This document shows positions 17,299 to 27,170 of a stretch of DNA of 64,000 bases, one piece after another. Position 1 is the stretch's first letter. Each line of letters opens with the position of its first letter. The position numbers were made by a program, and so were the translations under genes. The stretch is from Lineus longissimus (lineage: Eukaryota > Nemertea > Pilidiophora > Heteronemertea > Lineidae), in contig NC_088325.1 of NCBI RefSeq assembly GCF_910592395.1, positions 5,487,501-5,551,500 on the forward strand, in the 5' to 3' direction. The notes beneath the pieces are model-generated. The model was given only the letters and a program-made list of their open reading frames with translations, was not told where the DNA came from and searched no databases.

Positions 17299-18834
17299 TG
17301 TAACAAAATTAGTCTTTCACCTCTTCGTTCCGTCTAGGACAACTCCTGGGTCCGTATTTTACATGCACCCGCTGTGCAGCAAGTACCTGTTTTCCAGGTC
17401 GGGATTTTATATACAACCAAACCATTTTTACTGGAGCAAATTTTCGTGTTTGAAGTCTATTTTCATCAAAGCTGCGCCAAGTTAGACTGTCAAACTTTAG
17501 GGATACATTTGTCATTGGGAATCTATTGATTGAGAGCCTCCTGGTAAGTTGTTAAGTTGGTGAACGCTTGTATTTCACTATTTTTATGTTGCGATTTGCG
17601 ACTTTCTGAAAGCTGTCCCCCATGTTTGATGACGTCAGACCTCCACATTGTTTTGGATTGTGAGTGACGAACTTTCCAGTGGTAACTTTGCAAAGTGTTT
17701 TAAATCAGGTAAATGTTGGTGTAAAAGTTATTTCAAAGAATGGTTTATTTCATAAAGATCTGTAGCATCTTTTGGTGTCATTTTCAAAGCTGTGACTTTT
17801 GGGAATCTCTTGTACTTTGGGCCTAAAGTTGGCACATGTTTCAAAACGGGTTTGTTTTGTTATCATTTCGAGGGTCTGTAGTCCGTGGGTGACCCCCGTG
17901 GATTCTGTATAAAACCCTAATCAGCTGGGCGTGAGAGCAGATCGGGTGCTAGCATATCTAGCATCAGGAGGTTCTAGCCCTCCGGAGTTGACATTCACCC
18001 CAGTCACATACTCCTAGCTTGCAGTTGCACAACATTGCAGAACAAGCCACATGTTACATATATGTTGGTCTTGCATTGAGATTGTTGTGTGAGTCAAGTT
18101 TCAAATACAGCTTTGAAGGTGGTCACACTGATACTGATAGAATTTAGCCAGGTAAGCGCCCTAAAGATATCTTTCTATTATATTTGCAATTTGAATTGTT
18201 GACTTTTGTTTAGCAAAAGGGGCAGAGTAATATACTGACTTTTATACAATTTATGGGAAAGTGTAACAGTCATAAAATGCCTGAGTATTCAGCACCTAGT
18301 GTGCATGTTATGCTGATGATCTAGTCATAGGCACTTTTATTGAACTGGAAAACCTGGTTGCTTTCCTCCATGAACTTTTAGATTTGTTGACCCGTTTGAT
18401 AAATGGTGAAGATGTGGATATGAGCCTATATCCAGCCATCAACCACCTAGTTTAATCTGATTGAAACCTTTTTGTACCCGTTGTAAAATCATGGACATTC
18501 GCGTTTTGAGAGTTATAATAAAACTATTTAGTTAGATGAAGTAGTTGTGCCCTTTTGTGATAGCTTAGTAGTAGTTTTCATCCGGACTCATATCAGTGAC
18601 CAAAAGCAGGTCACATTGCCCAAGTCTCACCCAGTCTCTCATATTGGAATGAGAGAAGACATAGAGGACATGTCCCTGAAGTCAGGTTACTAGATCAAAT
18701 CAGGAGGACCAGAGTCCTTGGATTTCCCCAGGTTGTGACAACTACTGCCCCATAAAAAGCCTTGACTTGGTTGTGACTTTGTCTCCAGGACATTATCACT
18801 GACGCTTTACCGCTCGGACAGGTTTCGCGCTACA
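17299..18834 (+). repeat. 5' LTR
   Basis: TG...CA ends. TATAAAA at 17,908-17,914 is a likely LTR promoter and AATAAA at 18,517-18,522 a likely polyadenylation signal. It lacks one T (near 18,310) and three bases (near 18,328) relative to the 3' LTR. The following TTGGTGACAGCTGTGGGA may be the tRNA primer-binding site; the tRNA was not determined. Confidence 0.9.
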
Positions 18835-18918
18835 TTGGTGACAGCTGTGGGACTGATATTTTCCCTATAAGGGTTATTTTTCAATCTAGTGATCCGAATC
18901 CCGTCCTTGGAAGCAAAA

Positions 18919-20265
18919 ATGGCAAAGGGTAAAGGCAAAAATAAGGGCAAAGCACAGTCCAAAAAGGACACGAGAGTGCGTACCCGTAGTATGAATACCA
19001 CACAGTTGGTAGATGAGGCATACCCTGTGGTTGAGTCGCTTGAAGAAAGACCAATCAGACCACTGTTTGAAGATGTATCTAGTGATCTAGAAATAGAGTT
19101 TTTAGGCCTCAATTACAAAAATGACAAGAGTGAGCCAACTGATATGAGTCCAACAATCCTAATGGATGAGAAATCTACTCCTGCTAACACAAAGGGTAAA
19201 CGGGCTAAACTGGCCCCAGAGCCAGAAATAAGAGCCGGTGGTTCTGGGCAGAAGTCAACCTATGCCCGTGTAGCGAATAAGCCCCAAGAGCTTACTAACA
19301 CTACGGTAACCCCCCAGTGGGTAAAAGAAATCCGCAATAGTCATGATAGTATTAGGGGTGAAATGATTGATTTCATACAAAAATGTCAAGAAGAGTCCTT
19401 GTCAAAAATGTCAGCAATACGTGATGAAATGCAACAGGCACAGGTCAATCTGATGCAAAGCATGAAAACAATGACAAACCTATTGACTCCATTGGCACAT
19501 GAAATAAAAGAAACTGCACTTGCAGTAGATGAGGTCAAATTTGACCAAAAAGCAACCCTAGACAGGTTCTGTGGGGAAATAGAGGCAACAATTGACTCTC
19601 AAGGGGAGGTAACCTGTAGCAACCTACAGCAATCAGTGGGTGAGATTAACAACAAAATAGTGACTGAATGCGCTATTGTTAAAGGTGTTCTCACCTCGGA
19701 ATTCTATAAGTTACAAGTACAGTCTGAGTGCAAAATGCAAGCCACTGAAACACCACAGGCTAAGTCAGTAAAAAAACAGCTTGACTTGAGCAGCTGTATT
19801 GACCTCACAAATGTCACTGTCAGTGACCAAAATAATGCGCCTCAGCCAACAACGTCGACCCCGCTGCCAACAACGCAAACCTCGGCTACAGATACTGTAG
19901 TGAAAGAGAGGACAAATGCAAGGAAACGGCCAAAGTTGTCGTCATTCACTGGCAAAGGGTCAGAAACGTGGGAGATTTGGTTCAACCGGTTCTCGGCTGT
20001 AGCAAAGCGCGGAAATTGGTCTGATGAGGTTAAGCTAGATGAATTAATACCATGGCTAGAGGGTGATGCGGGTGAATTTGTGTTTGGCCAATTGTCTGAG
20101 TGTACCCGTCTTGATTACGACAAATTAGTCAATGAGCTGAGTAGCCGTTTTAAGAAAATAGAATTGAGCACAACATATGGTAAGAAATTTACCAACAGGC
20201 TGCAGAAACCAGAAGAGTCTGCGGAAGCCTATTGTGCAGATCTTAAAAAGTGCTATGACAAAGCC
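18919..20265 (+). CDS. gag: Gag, 5' part (split by a nested foldback element)
   Basis: The true start is the ATG at 18,919 (MAKGKGKNKGKAQSKK, a very basic N-terminus); a GTG 30 bp upstream is in frame but less likely. The middle is predicted helical and acidic, and the capsid-like block begins near residue 345 (KLSSFTGKGSETWEIWFNRFS), the usual start of Gypsy capsid domains. The frame continues to the insertion at 20,266 and past it reads through foldback repeats to 20,505, giving an artificial Ile/Arg/Pro-rich tail. Confidence 0.85.
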
Positions 20266-21099
20266 GGTTACAGGAAAATTCGTCCCCGGATAATTCGTCC
20301 CCGGATAATTCGTCCCCGCAAATTCGTCCCCGAGGATAATTCGTCCCCTAGGAAAATTCGTCCCTGGATAATTCGTCCCCGGATAATTCGTCCCCCAAGG
20401 AAAATTCGTCCCTGGATAATTCGTCCCCTAGGAAAATTTGTCCCCGAAAATAATTCGTCCCCAGAAAATTTTACAAAGTTGAAAGTTTCTGACTTTACTT
20501 TCTAAAACCCTTAAGTCTTGTCGATTGGACTGTAGTAATAACTACTACTTTCGATTTTTCTCATTCAGTGTAACATCTCTCTTTACTACCCAACTAGCTA
20601 GTTACCTGCCCCACTATTTTTATAGTAGGTAGAGGTAGGCAGGCAAAATATTTTATGGAAGAATTTAGAGCTTTTCTTTCATTCTGACCAGTAAAAATAC
20701 TTATTTGAAGAAAAACAAATTAATTTCGCCTGCCTACCTCTACCTACTATGAAAAAAGTGCAGTAGGTAACTAGCTAGTAGGGTAGTAAATAGAGATATA
20801 ACACTGAATGAGAAAAGTCGAAAGGAGTAGGTAGTAGTTATTACTAGAAAGTTATGTCAGAAACTTTCAACTTTTGTTTAATTTTCCGGGGACGAATTAT
20901 CCTCGGGGACGTATATTCCGGGGACGAATTTTCCTCAGGGACGAATTTTCCAGGGACGAATTATCCACGGGGACGAATTATCTGGGGACGAATTTTCCTC
21001 GGGGATGAATTTTCCAGGGACGAATTTTTCTCGGGGACGAATTTTCCGGGGACGAGTTTTCCGGGGACGAATTATCCGGGGACGAATTTTCCTAGAGCC
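20266..21099. mobile_element. 834-bp foldback element inserted in gag (9-bp target duplication, MULE-like)
   Basis: Its arms are arrays of 15-16-bp units (CGGATAATTCGTCCCC and variants) that are inverted at the other end (GGGGACGAATTATCC). The termini are GGTTACAGGAAAATTCGTCC and the complement of GGCTCTAGGAAAATTCGTCC. GACAAAGCC is duplicated at 20,257-20,265 and 21,100-21,108. The centre is itself largely palindromic (GCCTGCCTACCTCTACCTAC on both arms). A 9-bp duplication is typical of Mutator-like elements, but there is no transposase, so the class is inference. The gag frame resumes directly after the second duplication copy. Confidence 0.85.
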
Positions 21100-21981
21100 G
21101 ACAAAGCCTATCCAGGTCGAGACAATGAAGTCCGGGAAGCGGATATACTTCGCAAATTTTTAGACGGGCTATGGGATGGCAAATGCCAACATCAGGTAGA
21201 ATTTTTAAAGTGTCCTGTAACAGTTGATGAGGCGGTGACCCATGTGGTTAATTATAGAGAGTCAAAGGCTCTTAGAAAAACATGTGCGCAAAGAAACAGT
21301 CGGGCGCATGGACACCATTCGAGAACTGCAGATGATGTGGTTGTGGTGTTGGACAGTGAGGAATCTGAGGACGATGAACCTCAACCCACTGCCAGGCAGA
21401 CTAAAGTTGACACAAATGGCAAGGGACAAACCCGATACAAAAAAGTATCATTTGAAGCTCCCAAATGCTCAAGTGTAGATGCATGTCAGATAATAAATAA
21501 GGCCACAGGCACTGGGTCAGGCGCCTCAATTGAGGACAGGCCTAAAGAACCACTCATTGCTGGTAGTATGCGTGATATCAAGGATGAGATAATAGCAGAG
21601 GTGCAAAAAGTATCCCAAACGATATCTTCGAACTCACGCTCGAATCATTATGATAGACCAAGGGAAAATAATGGCAATTTCAGGCCTAGGCAGGGACAAA
21701 TGTCATCCAACCGTGGTGCACAAGCAAACCAAAAGCAGCGCGATACATGCTGGCATTGTGGTCGGTACGGCCATAGGCAATATGAGTGCGATGACTATCA
21801 GCGCATGTGTGACATGAGGGATGAGTATAGGGAGCGAGGGCCACCCAATAGACCTCCCATGGGAAGGCAGAACCATGATGCCGAGAGGCAACGGGCAGTC
21901 CACCCAAACACACATAATAGAGGCAATAGTGTTGAAAGAGTTCATCAGTCACAGAATCATGCCCGACCGCAGGAAAACTAG
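21100..21981 (+). CDS. gag: Gag, 3' part with CCHC zinc knuckle
   Basis: Continuation of gag after the nested insertion, in a frame consistent with the 5' part if the insertion and one target copy were absent. It contains the end of the capsid-like region (ILRKFLDGLWDGKCQHQVEF) and a nucleocapsid zinc knuckle CWHCGRYGHRQYEC (C-x2-C-x4-H-x4-C), followed by a basic, polar tail. Ends at a TAG at 21,979. Confidence 0.85.
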   Translation, partial: DKAYPGRDNEVREADILRKFLDGLWDGKCQHQVEFLKCPVTVDEAVTHVVNYRESKALRKTCAQRNSRAHGHHSRTADDVVVVLDSEESEDDEPQPTARQTKVDTNGKGQTRYKKVSFEAPKCSSVDACQIINKATGTGSGASIEDRPKEPLIAGSMRDIKDEIIAEVQKVSQTISSNSRSNHYDRPRENNGNFRPRQGQMSSNRGAQANQKQRDTCWHCGRYGHRQYECDDYQRMCDMRDEYRERGPPNRPPMGRQNHDAERQRAVHPNTHNRGNSVERVHQSQNHARPQEN

Positions 21982-22295
21982 TGCTGACCGTTCCTGAGGG
22001 CAAGGAAACGGTCAGTGAAAGCTTAGTTGCGCTGACAACTAGTGGCGATATTGGGGAAAAGACCGGTAAAATTTGTAGTGGAAATATAGAAGTGGACAAA
22101 GCTGAAAATGAAACTGTTAGGCGGCAAAAGTCCTTACCATGTGGCCTCTATGTATTGGGTGCCGTACAAAAGAAAGCTGTTACAATAACAGTAGATTCAG
22201 GGGCAAGTAAAACATTTATGTCCAAGAGAGTTTATGAGCAAATTGATGCTGGGCAGAGACCCAAATTAGAGGTAAAAAAAAGTCTGAAGTTATGA
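21936..22295 (+). CDS. Aspartic protease, N-terminal part (-1 frame relative to gag)
   Basis: This frame opens at 21,936, overlaps the end of gag by about 45 bp, and lies in the -1 frame. It encodes the catalytic motif VDSGASKTFMS (about 22,191-22,223) of retroviral-type proteases. It stops at 22,295 just after an A8 run at 22,274-22,281; the rest of the protease (VLLGADILL) is in the -1 frame in the next ORF. No canonical slippery heptamer is visible in the gag overlap. Confidence 0.75.
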   Translation, partial: KSSSVTESCPTAGKLVLTVPEGKETVSESLVALTTSGDIGEKTGKICSGNIEVDKAENETVRRQKSLPCGLYVLGAVQKKAVTITVDSGASKTFMSKRVYEQIDAGQRPKLEVKKSLKL

Positions 22296-24670
22296 CTGGG
22301 GCAGATGGGAACCCTATATCGCGACTGGGAAAAGCTAGATTTGAGCTTCAACTTGGCCCACTTACACTTGAGAGAGAAATTATAGTGGCAGAAATAGAAG
22401 ATGATGTACTGCTCGGGGCAGACATATTGTTAAAGGAGCCTGGAGGGCCAGTCAACTTGTTGTTGAAGGAGAGACTTATGATTATTAATGGGGTAGAGGT
22501 ACCCTTGAAACTTGTGGGAGCACCAACAAAAGTGAGACGAGTTTATGCTGTGGACCATACATTGGTACCCGCATTTAGTGAGTGCATAGTAGACTGTTTT
22601 GTAGAGCCCAGAGAGGTTGGTCCAGAGAATTGTGACCGATGTTTGTTATTAGAAAACTCAGAATCAGTGACTGAAACACTGGGAGTAATTGTGGCACCAT
22701 GCTTGGTGAATGCATTAGATAATGCCACTGTAAAAGTGAGGGTTTTAAACCCAGATAGGCAACCCAAGTCAATTAAACAAGATATGACCATGGGTACGGC
22801 TAGTGATGTTAGTCAACCAGTAGAAATTATTTGTGAAGAGGAAAACCTTGACACAAGGGACGACTATACCTGTTCACGCCGCTTGATAGTAGAGTCTCCT
22901 AAGACGGTACATAGTGTAAAGAGTGACCCTAAAACTGACCATGAGGGTTTGAGAAAGGTGACTGTGGATGAAGGGGAGAGTGAGCATAATTTGACTAGTA
23001 AAAATGAGAAAAAGGTGAAAGAAAGTGAGAAGCATCAGGTAATAGAGGAAATTCCTGAGTTACCAGCCTATCTCACAGACTTGTTTGCCCGTTCCTCCGT
23101 CAACTTAACACCCCCACAAAAAGTAGAATTAGCGAAATTGCTGTTTGAATTTCAGCATGTGTTCTCCAAGGATGAGAATGATATTGGGCAAACCAACTTA
23201 GTTGAACATGTGATTGATACTGGGGATGCACTCCCAATCAAACAAAACCCTCATAAAGTACCATTGGCATATCAAGATGATGAGCGCAAATGTATCCAGA
23301 AACTGCTTAAGCAGGGAACAATACGTCCCTCAACTTCACCTTGGGCCTCTCCGATTGTCTTGGTAAAGAAAAAGGACGGAAGTATACGTCCTTGTTGCGA
23401 TTTTCGTCGTGTCAACAAAATCATAAAGCCAGTGAGCGAAGCCACACCATTGCCGCGTGTAGCAGATTGTCTCAGCGCGCTAAGTGGGGCAACTCTGTTC
23501 TCTACTATGGACGTCACGAGTGCATACAACAACGTGCCGGTGAAAGAATCTGATATCCCAAAAACTGCTATCTGTTCAAGATATGGGCTCTATGAGTTCC
23601 TTTATATGCCCTTTGGCAGTGCCAACTCTGCCCAGACTTTTCAAAGACTCATTGAGATAGTTCTAGGGGCTATGCAGTGGATTTCAGTGGTCTTGTACTT
23701 AGACGACATAATATGTCATGCTAACAATTTTGAGACACACTTAGAGAGACTCCGTGAAGTCTTCCAACGCTTAAGTGATGCTGGGCTAAAATTGAAGCCA
23801 TCAAAGTGTGCATTTCTTCAGACAGAAGTACTATTCCTAGGTCACTTTGTTGATGAATCCGGTATCAGGCCTAATCCAGACAATGTAATGAAACTGGTCA
23901 ACTGGCCTACTCCAAAGACTCCGACTGATGTGCGTGCAGTGTTAGGGCTAGCCTCTTACTACCGGCGCCACATAAAAGGGTTCGCAGAAAAAGTCAAACC
24001 TCTAACTGAGTTAACCAAGAAGAACAAGAAATATGAGTGGACAGAAAGGTGTCAAGAGGCCTTTGAGGACCTCAAGCGAATCCTCACTAGTCCACCAGTA
24101 ATGGCATACCCAAAGCCAAACTGCCCATACATACTAGATTGTGACGCCAGTAAAGAAACAATTGGGGGGGTCCTTTCCCAAATCCAAAATGGCGAAGAAA
24201 AGGTGATAGCGTACGGGTCAAGGACGCTTAATAAAGCGGAAAGAAATTACTGTGTGACTGATCGCGAGTTACTGGCCGTTAAGTTTTTCATTGAGTATTA
24301 CAAGTACTATTTATTAGGTCAACCTACTTTCACAGTGAGAACTGACCACCAGGCTATCCTGTGGCTATACTCACTGAAGGAGCCCAAAGACAGAATAGCG
24401 AGATGGATTGAGACACTGTCACAGTATTCATTCGAAATTCAGTACCGCCCTGGTAAAAACCATCAAAATGCTGACAGTCTGTCCAGATGTCCTAATCCGC
24501 GTGATTGTCAATGTACGGACACCAGTGACACCATACCCTGTGGGCCTTGCAACAAGTGTCAAAAGAGGGCCATAAACATGATGAGTGCCTGGTACGAAGA
24601 CACTGAGATAAAAGCGTGTGACCTTGAGATCCGAAAAGCAGCATCAGCCTGTATCGGTGCCTGTAAATGA
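22280..24670 (+). CDS. pol: Pol: protease C-terminus, reverse transcriptase, RNase H
   Basis: The start given is the first codon after the A AAA AAA run, since the frame probably continues from the protease ORF by -1 slippage or is separated from it by an indel; the first ATG is at 22,292. Order: protease C-terminal motif LLGADILL; a ~200-residue polar linker; RT with PSTSPWASPIVLVKKKDGS, DVTSAYNNVPV, FGSANSAQTFQRL and the catalytic YLDD (~23,695); RNase H with LDCDAS, DREL and RTDHQAILWL. All catalytic residues visible in these motifs are intact. The frame ends prematurely at 24,670, where the integrase continues in another frame. Confidence 0.88.
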   Translation, partial: KSEVMTGADGNPISRLGKARFELQLGPLTLEREIIVAEIEDDVLLGADILLKEPGGPVNLLLKERLMIINGVEVPLKLVGAPTKVRRVYAVDHTLVPAFSECIVDCFVEPREVGPENCDRCLLLENSESVTETLGVIVAPCLVNALDNATVKVRVLNPDRQPKSIKQDMTMGTASDVSQPVEIICEEENLDTRDDYTCSRRLIVESPKTVHSVKSDPKTDHEGLRKVTVDEGESEHNLTSKNEKKVKESEKHQVIEEIPELPAYLTDLFARSSVNLTPPQKVELAKLLFEFQHVFSKDENDIGQTNLVEHVIDTGDALPIKQNPHKVPLAYQDDERKCIQKLLKQGTIRPSTSPWASPIVLVKKKDGSIRPCCDFRRVNKIIKPVSEATPLPRVADCLSALSGATLFSTMDVTSAYNNVPVKESDIPKTAICSRYGLYEFLYMPFGSANSAQTFQRLIEIVLGAMQWISVVLYLDDIICHANNFETHLERLREVFQRLSDAGLKLKPSKCAFLQTEVLFLGHFVDESGIRPNPDNVMKLVNWPTPKTPTDVRAVLGLASYYRRHIKGFAEKVKPLTELTKKNKKYEWTERCQEAFEDLKRILTSPPVMAYPKPNCPYILDCDASKETIGGVLSQIQNGEEKVIAYGSRTLNKAERNYCVTDRELLAVKFFIEYYKYYLLGQPTFTVRTDHQAILWLYSLKEPKDRIARWIETLSQYSFEIQYRPGKNHQNADSLSRCPNPRDCQCTDTSDTIPCGPCNKCQKRAINMMSAWYEDTEIKACDLEIRKAASACIGACK

Positions 24671-25472
24671 AAACTTTGAGCAACTCAGAACTAAACAGCT
24701 AGATGACACAGACTTAGCACCTCTCCTCAAGTGGCAAGAGAGTGGTGTCCGCCCTTATGGCGATGAGGTCTGTGAGGCCAGTCAAACCACGTGCCATTAT
24801 TGGAATTATTGGAACAGTCTGTGCCTGAACAATGGGGTTCTCTTCAAAAGGTTTGCAAAAAGGGACGGCACTGAAAACTACCTTCAGTTTCTTGTACCTA
24901 GAACTATGAGAGCAGACGTATTGAACATGAATCACTCAGTCCTTTTGAATGGAGGCCATCTAGGCAAGAAAAGGACTGTCAACAAGTTACTCAGAAATTT
25001 CTATTGGTTTGGTGTCCGCGAAGATGTAGCTATATGCATTGCAAGATACGATGAATGTGCATCTATCAAACCGCCTCACAAGCCACCACGTGCACCATTA
25101 GGTTCAATGCCTGTAGGGGGAATACTTGACAGGTTGTCCACCGATATTCTTGGGCCATTTCCACTCTCTGATAAAGGGAATCGTTATGTGCTGTCGGTCT
25201 GTGATTATTGGACAAAGTGGGTTGAACTCTTTGCTGTCCCTGACCAAACTGCTGTCACATGTGCTGATAAAATTGTAAATGAAGTAATTGCAAGATTTGG
25301 ATGTCCCTTGGATCTCCATAGCGACCAAGGAAGAAACTATGAGAGTAAAATCTTTGCACAAGTTTGCAAGCTACTTGAGATCAGAAAAACACGAACAGCA
25401 AGTGGGCATGCAGCCTGTAATGGTGTAGTTGAGCGCTTCAACAAAACACTGGTGCATATGATCAAGGCATGA
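24618..25472 (+). CDS. Integrase N-terminal and core region (shifted frame)
   Basis: Overlaps the end of the RT/RNase H frame by about 50 bp in the +1 frame. Contains the HHCC region (HSVLLNGGHLGKKR...), in which the position expected to be the first Cys is Tyr (ARYDEC), and the DDE core: Asp in STDILGPFP, Asp in HSDQGRNYES, Glu in NGVVERFNKT. The frame stops at 25,472 inside the integrase, so a frameshift is present. The copy's integrase is unlikely to be active. Confidence 0.82.
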   Translation: MTLRSEKQHQPVSVPVNENFEQLRTKQLDDTDLAPLLKWQESGVRPYGDEVCEASQTTCHYWNYWNSLCLNNGVLFKRFAKRDGTENYLQFLVPRTMRADVLNMNHSVLLNGGHLGKKRTVNKLLRNFYWFGVREDVAICIARYDECASIKPPHKPPRAPLGSMPVGGILDRLSTDILGPFPLSDKGNRYVLSVCDYWTKWVELFAVPDQTAVTCADKIVNEVIARFGCPLDLHSDQGRNYESKIFAQVCKLLEIRKTRTASGHAACNGVVERFNKTLVHMIKA

Positions 25473-26026
25473 AAGGTCAACAAACCAAGTGGGATGAAAA
25501 CTTGGGTTGTATGGCCGCCGCTTATAGGGCAACCCCACATGAATCAACTGGTTTGTCACCTAATATGCTTATGTTAGGGCGCGAGGTCAGACTTCCTTCT
25601 GAGACCATGTTTGGCACTGGCAAGTCACACCCTGATGAAACTGTCACGTCGTATGGGGAGTATGTGTCAGAATTGCGTGACCGTTTTCTTAGAGCGCACG
25701 ATGTGGCGCGTAGGAATTTGAAAAAGTCTGCTGTAAGGAGGAAGGGGTATTATGATGCCAAAACCTGTCTTACTAAGTACCAGTGGGGCAGTTTAGTATG
25801 GATTTTGTCTGATATTTCTCAGCTCCATATCACGCCAAAGTTACGCAGGTCTTATGAAGGGCCATATCTAGTGTTGTATAAAATAAATGACTTAGACAAC
25901 CGTGTACAGCTCAATGCTGAAGGGAAGAACAAGACAGTCCATCACAACCGTTTGAAGAAGCCTTATTCAGGGACTGTGTATCTCCCTTGGGCCAAAGATG
26001 CCCTGAGAAAAACAAGAAAGAAGTAG
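25469..26026 (+). CDS. Integrase C-terminal region (shifted frame)
   Basis: Continues the integrase after the break: WDENLGCMAAAYRATPHEST and GLSPNMLMLGRE are typical of the end of the Gypsy catalytic core, followed by a C-terminal domain (YEGPYLVLYKIND...NRLKKPY) like the GPY/F module. Ends at a normal TAG at 26,024. Confidence 0.82.
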   Translation: MKGQQTKWDENLGCMAAAYRATPHESTGLSPNMLMLGREVRLPSETMFGTGKSHPDETVTSYGEYVSELRDRFLRAHDVARRNLKKSAVRRKGYYDAKTCLTKYQWGSLVWILSDISQLHITPKLRRSYEGPYLVLYKINDLDNRVQLNAEGKNKTVHHNRLKKPYSGTVYLPWAKDALRKTRKK

Positions 26027-26277
26027 TGGGCCTAAAAAGTGTGGCTGTGTATCACTGAAGATTGCCTATATCATTACTCTGTCACTACCTTTAATTTTGA
26101 ATCTGAGGGGCGCGGTCTCCTTCTTATCAAAGCACCTTCATGGCTTATTGTTGGCTTATAGTATTAAGTTGTAGACATCTACATGATTGTTGACATGTAA
26201 TATATTTTAAAATGGCTTTTATAGCTGGTTTGTAGAGGAATAAATGTCTTACCTCTTGTGTTTTCCATTTCAGGATC

Positions 26278-26913
26278 ATGCAGTCGTCGCGAGAACGTTT
26301 TCGGTGTCTGCGGTGCAGCCATGTCGGCACAGGGTTTAATGCCTCCGTTAGCCATGTTCTTAAAGAACACTTCACGCCACAACAAGTTCCGTGGTACTGT
26401 CTGCTATGTCGGGCGAGATCCAGAACTAGGAGTATCGCCACCAAACATTTCCACTCCCAACATTGGAAAGAGGCCAAACAGGGCCAAAACTTTCAGAAGA
26501 CGGTTGGTGGCCGTTTGCGCAACTGGACACAGAACGATTTTCTGAATTGGCTAGAGGGAACAAAGCCGCTGTCAACCAGTGCCAAGCTACCCCCACAGTC
26601 TGTGAGGAGTGCCGTCAGGGTTCCTGAGTTACGTCGGGCCCAGTTGAGGCCATTTTGTAAACAAACCTTGTCAGAAGACCTGGTGGGTGAAGAAGACCGG
26701 CCCATGGACTTGTCCGTTCAGAACAGTGTTTTAAATGAGGGCCCACAGGATTCCCCTGTTGATGGCGGGGAAAACCTAAGTAATCCCCAGGCTATGCCTG
26801 AACTTAGCTTAACAGAGACATGTGCGACAAAAGCAACTGTCCTGCATGAAACTGTCTTCAAGTCATGGATGACTTCCGCCAGGACGTATTCTCCATGGTG
26901 CAAGAAGCCCTGA
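26278..26913 (+). CDS. Extra ORF after pol: two-zinc-finger protein
   Basis: A 211-codon frame between pol and the 3' LTR, where env-like or accessory genes sit. It begins RFRCLRC...HVLKEH and WYCLLC...HFHSQH, two C2H2-type zinc fingers with unusually long C-to-H spacing, then a Pro/Ser-rich segment with PMDLSVQN. The ATG is preceded within 12 bp by TTTTCCATTTCAG, a good splice acceptor, so it could be made from a spliced subgenomic RNA. It overlaps the next ORF in the -1 frame, and the two may be one protein. Confidence 0.6.
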   Translation: MQSSRERFRCLRCSHVGTGFNASVSHVLKEHFTPQQVPWYCLLCRARSRTRSIATKHFHSQHWKEAKQGQNFQKTVGGRLRNWTQNDFLNWLEGTKPLSTSAKLPPQSVRSAVRVPELRRAQLRPFCKQTLSEDLVGEEDRPMDLSVQNSVLNEGPQDSPVDGGENLSNPQAMPELSLTETCATKATVLHETVFKSWMTSARTYSPWCKKP

Positions 26914-27170
26914 GCCAGCATGTGGGCGTTGCCCCCAACACGTTAACAGAGATACAGGAGCAGCTGGCAAAGCAAACAGCCATCCTGCAGGAGCTGTCCA
27001 GCCGGAAATGTCCGTGTTCCTGTAGCTGTAGCGGACCAGAGGTGCCACCGAAGGAAGAGGCGGGGCCAGTCAGCCCACGATTTTCAAAGTTCAAGAACCT
27101 GAGGAGCGATGAAGAGGGAAGTGATGGGAACTTTAGCATCAGTGATATGTGGACTATTGACTTGCCGTGA
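26850..27170 (+). CDS. Extra ORF after pol, second part: coiled coil and Cys-rich segment
   Basis: The frame is open from 26,850; ATG at 26,865 (MDDFRQDVFSMVQEAL). A short coiled-coil-like stretch (LTEIQEQLAKQTAILQELSS) is followed by KCPCSCSCSG and an acidic C-terminus. It overlaps the zinc-finger ORF in the -1 frame. Whether it is separate or joined by an indel or frameshift cannot be decided here. Confidence 0.45.
   Translation, partial: NCLQVMDDFRQDVFSMVQEALSQHVGVAPNTLTEIQEQLAKQTAILQELSSRKCPCSCSCSGPEVPPKEEAGPVSPRFSKFKNLRSDEEGSDGNFSISDMWTIDLP

Noticed and set aside
20266-21099. Ile/Arg/Pro-rich and Phe/Pro/Gly-rich gag extensions as real protein
   Set aside because: They are read-through of the foldback arms; gag continues cleanly on the other side of the 9-bp duplication.
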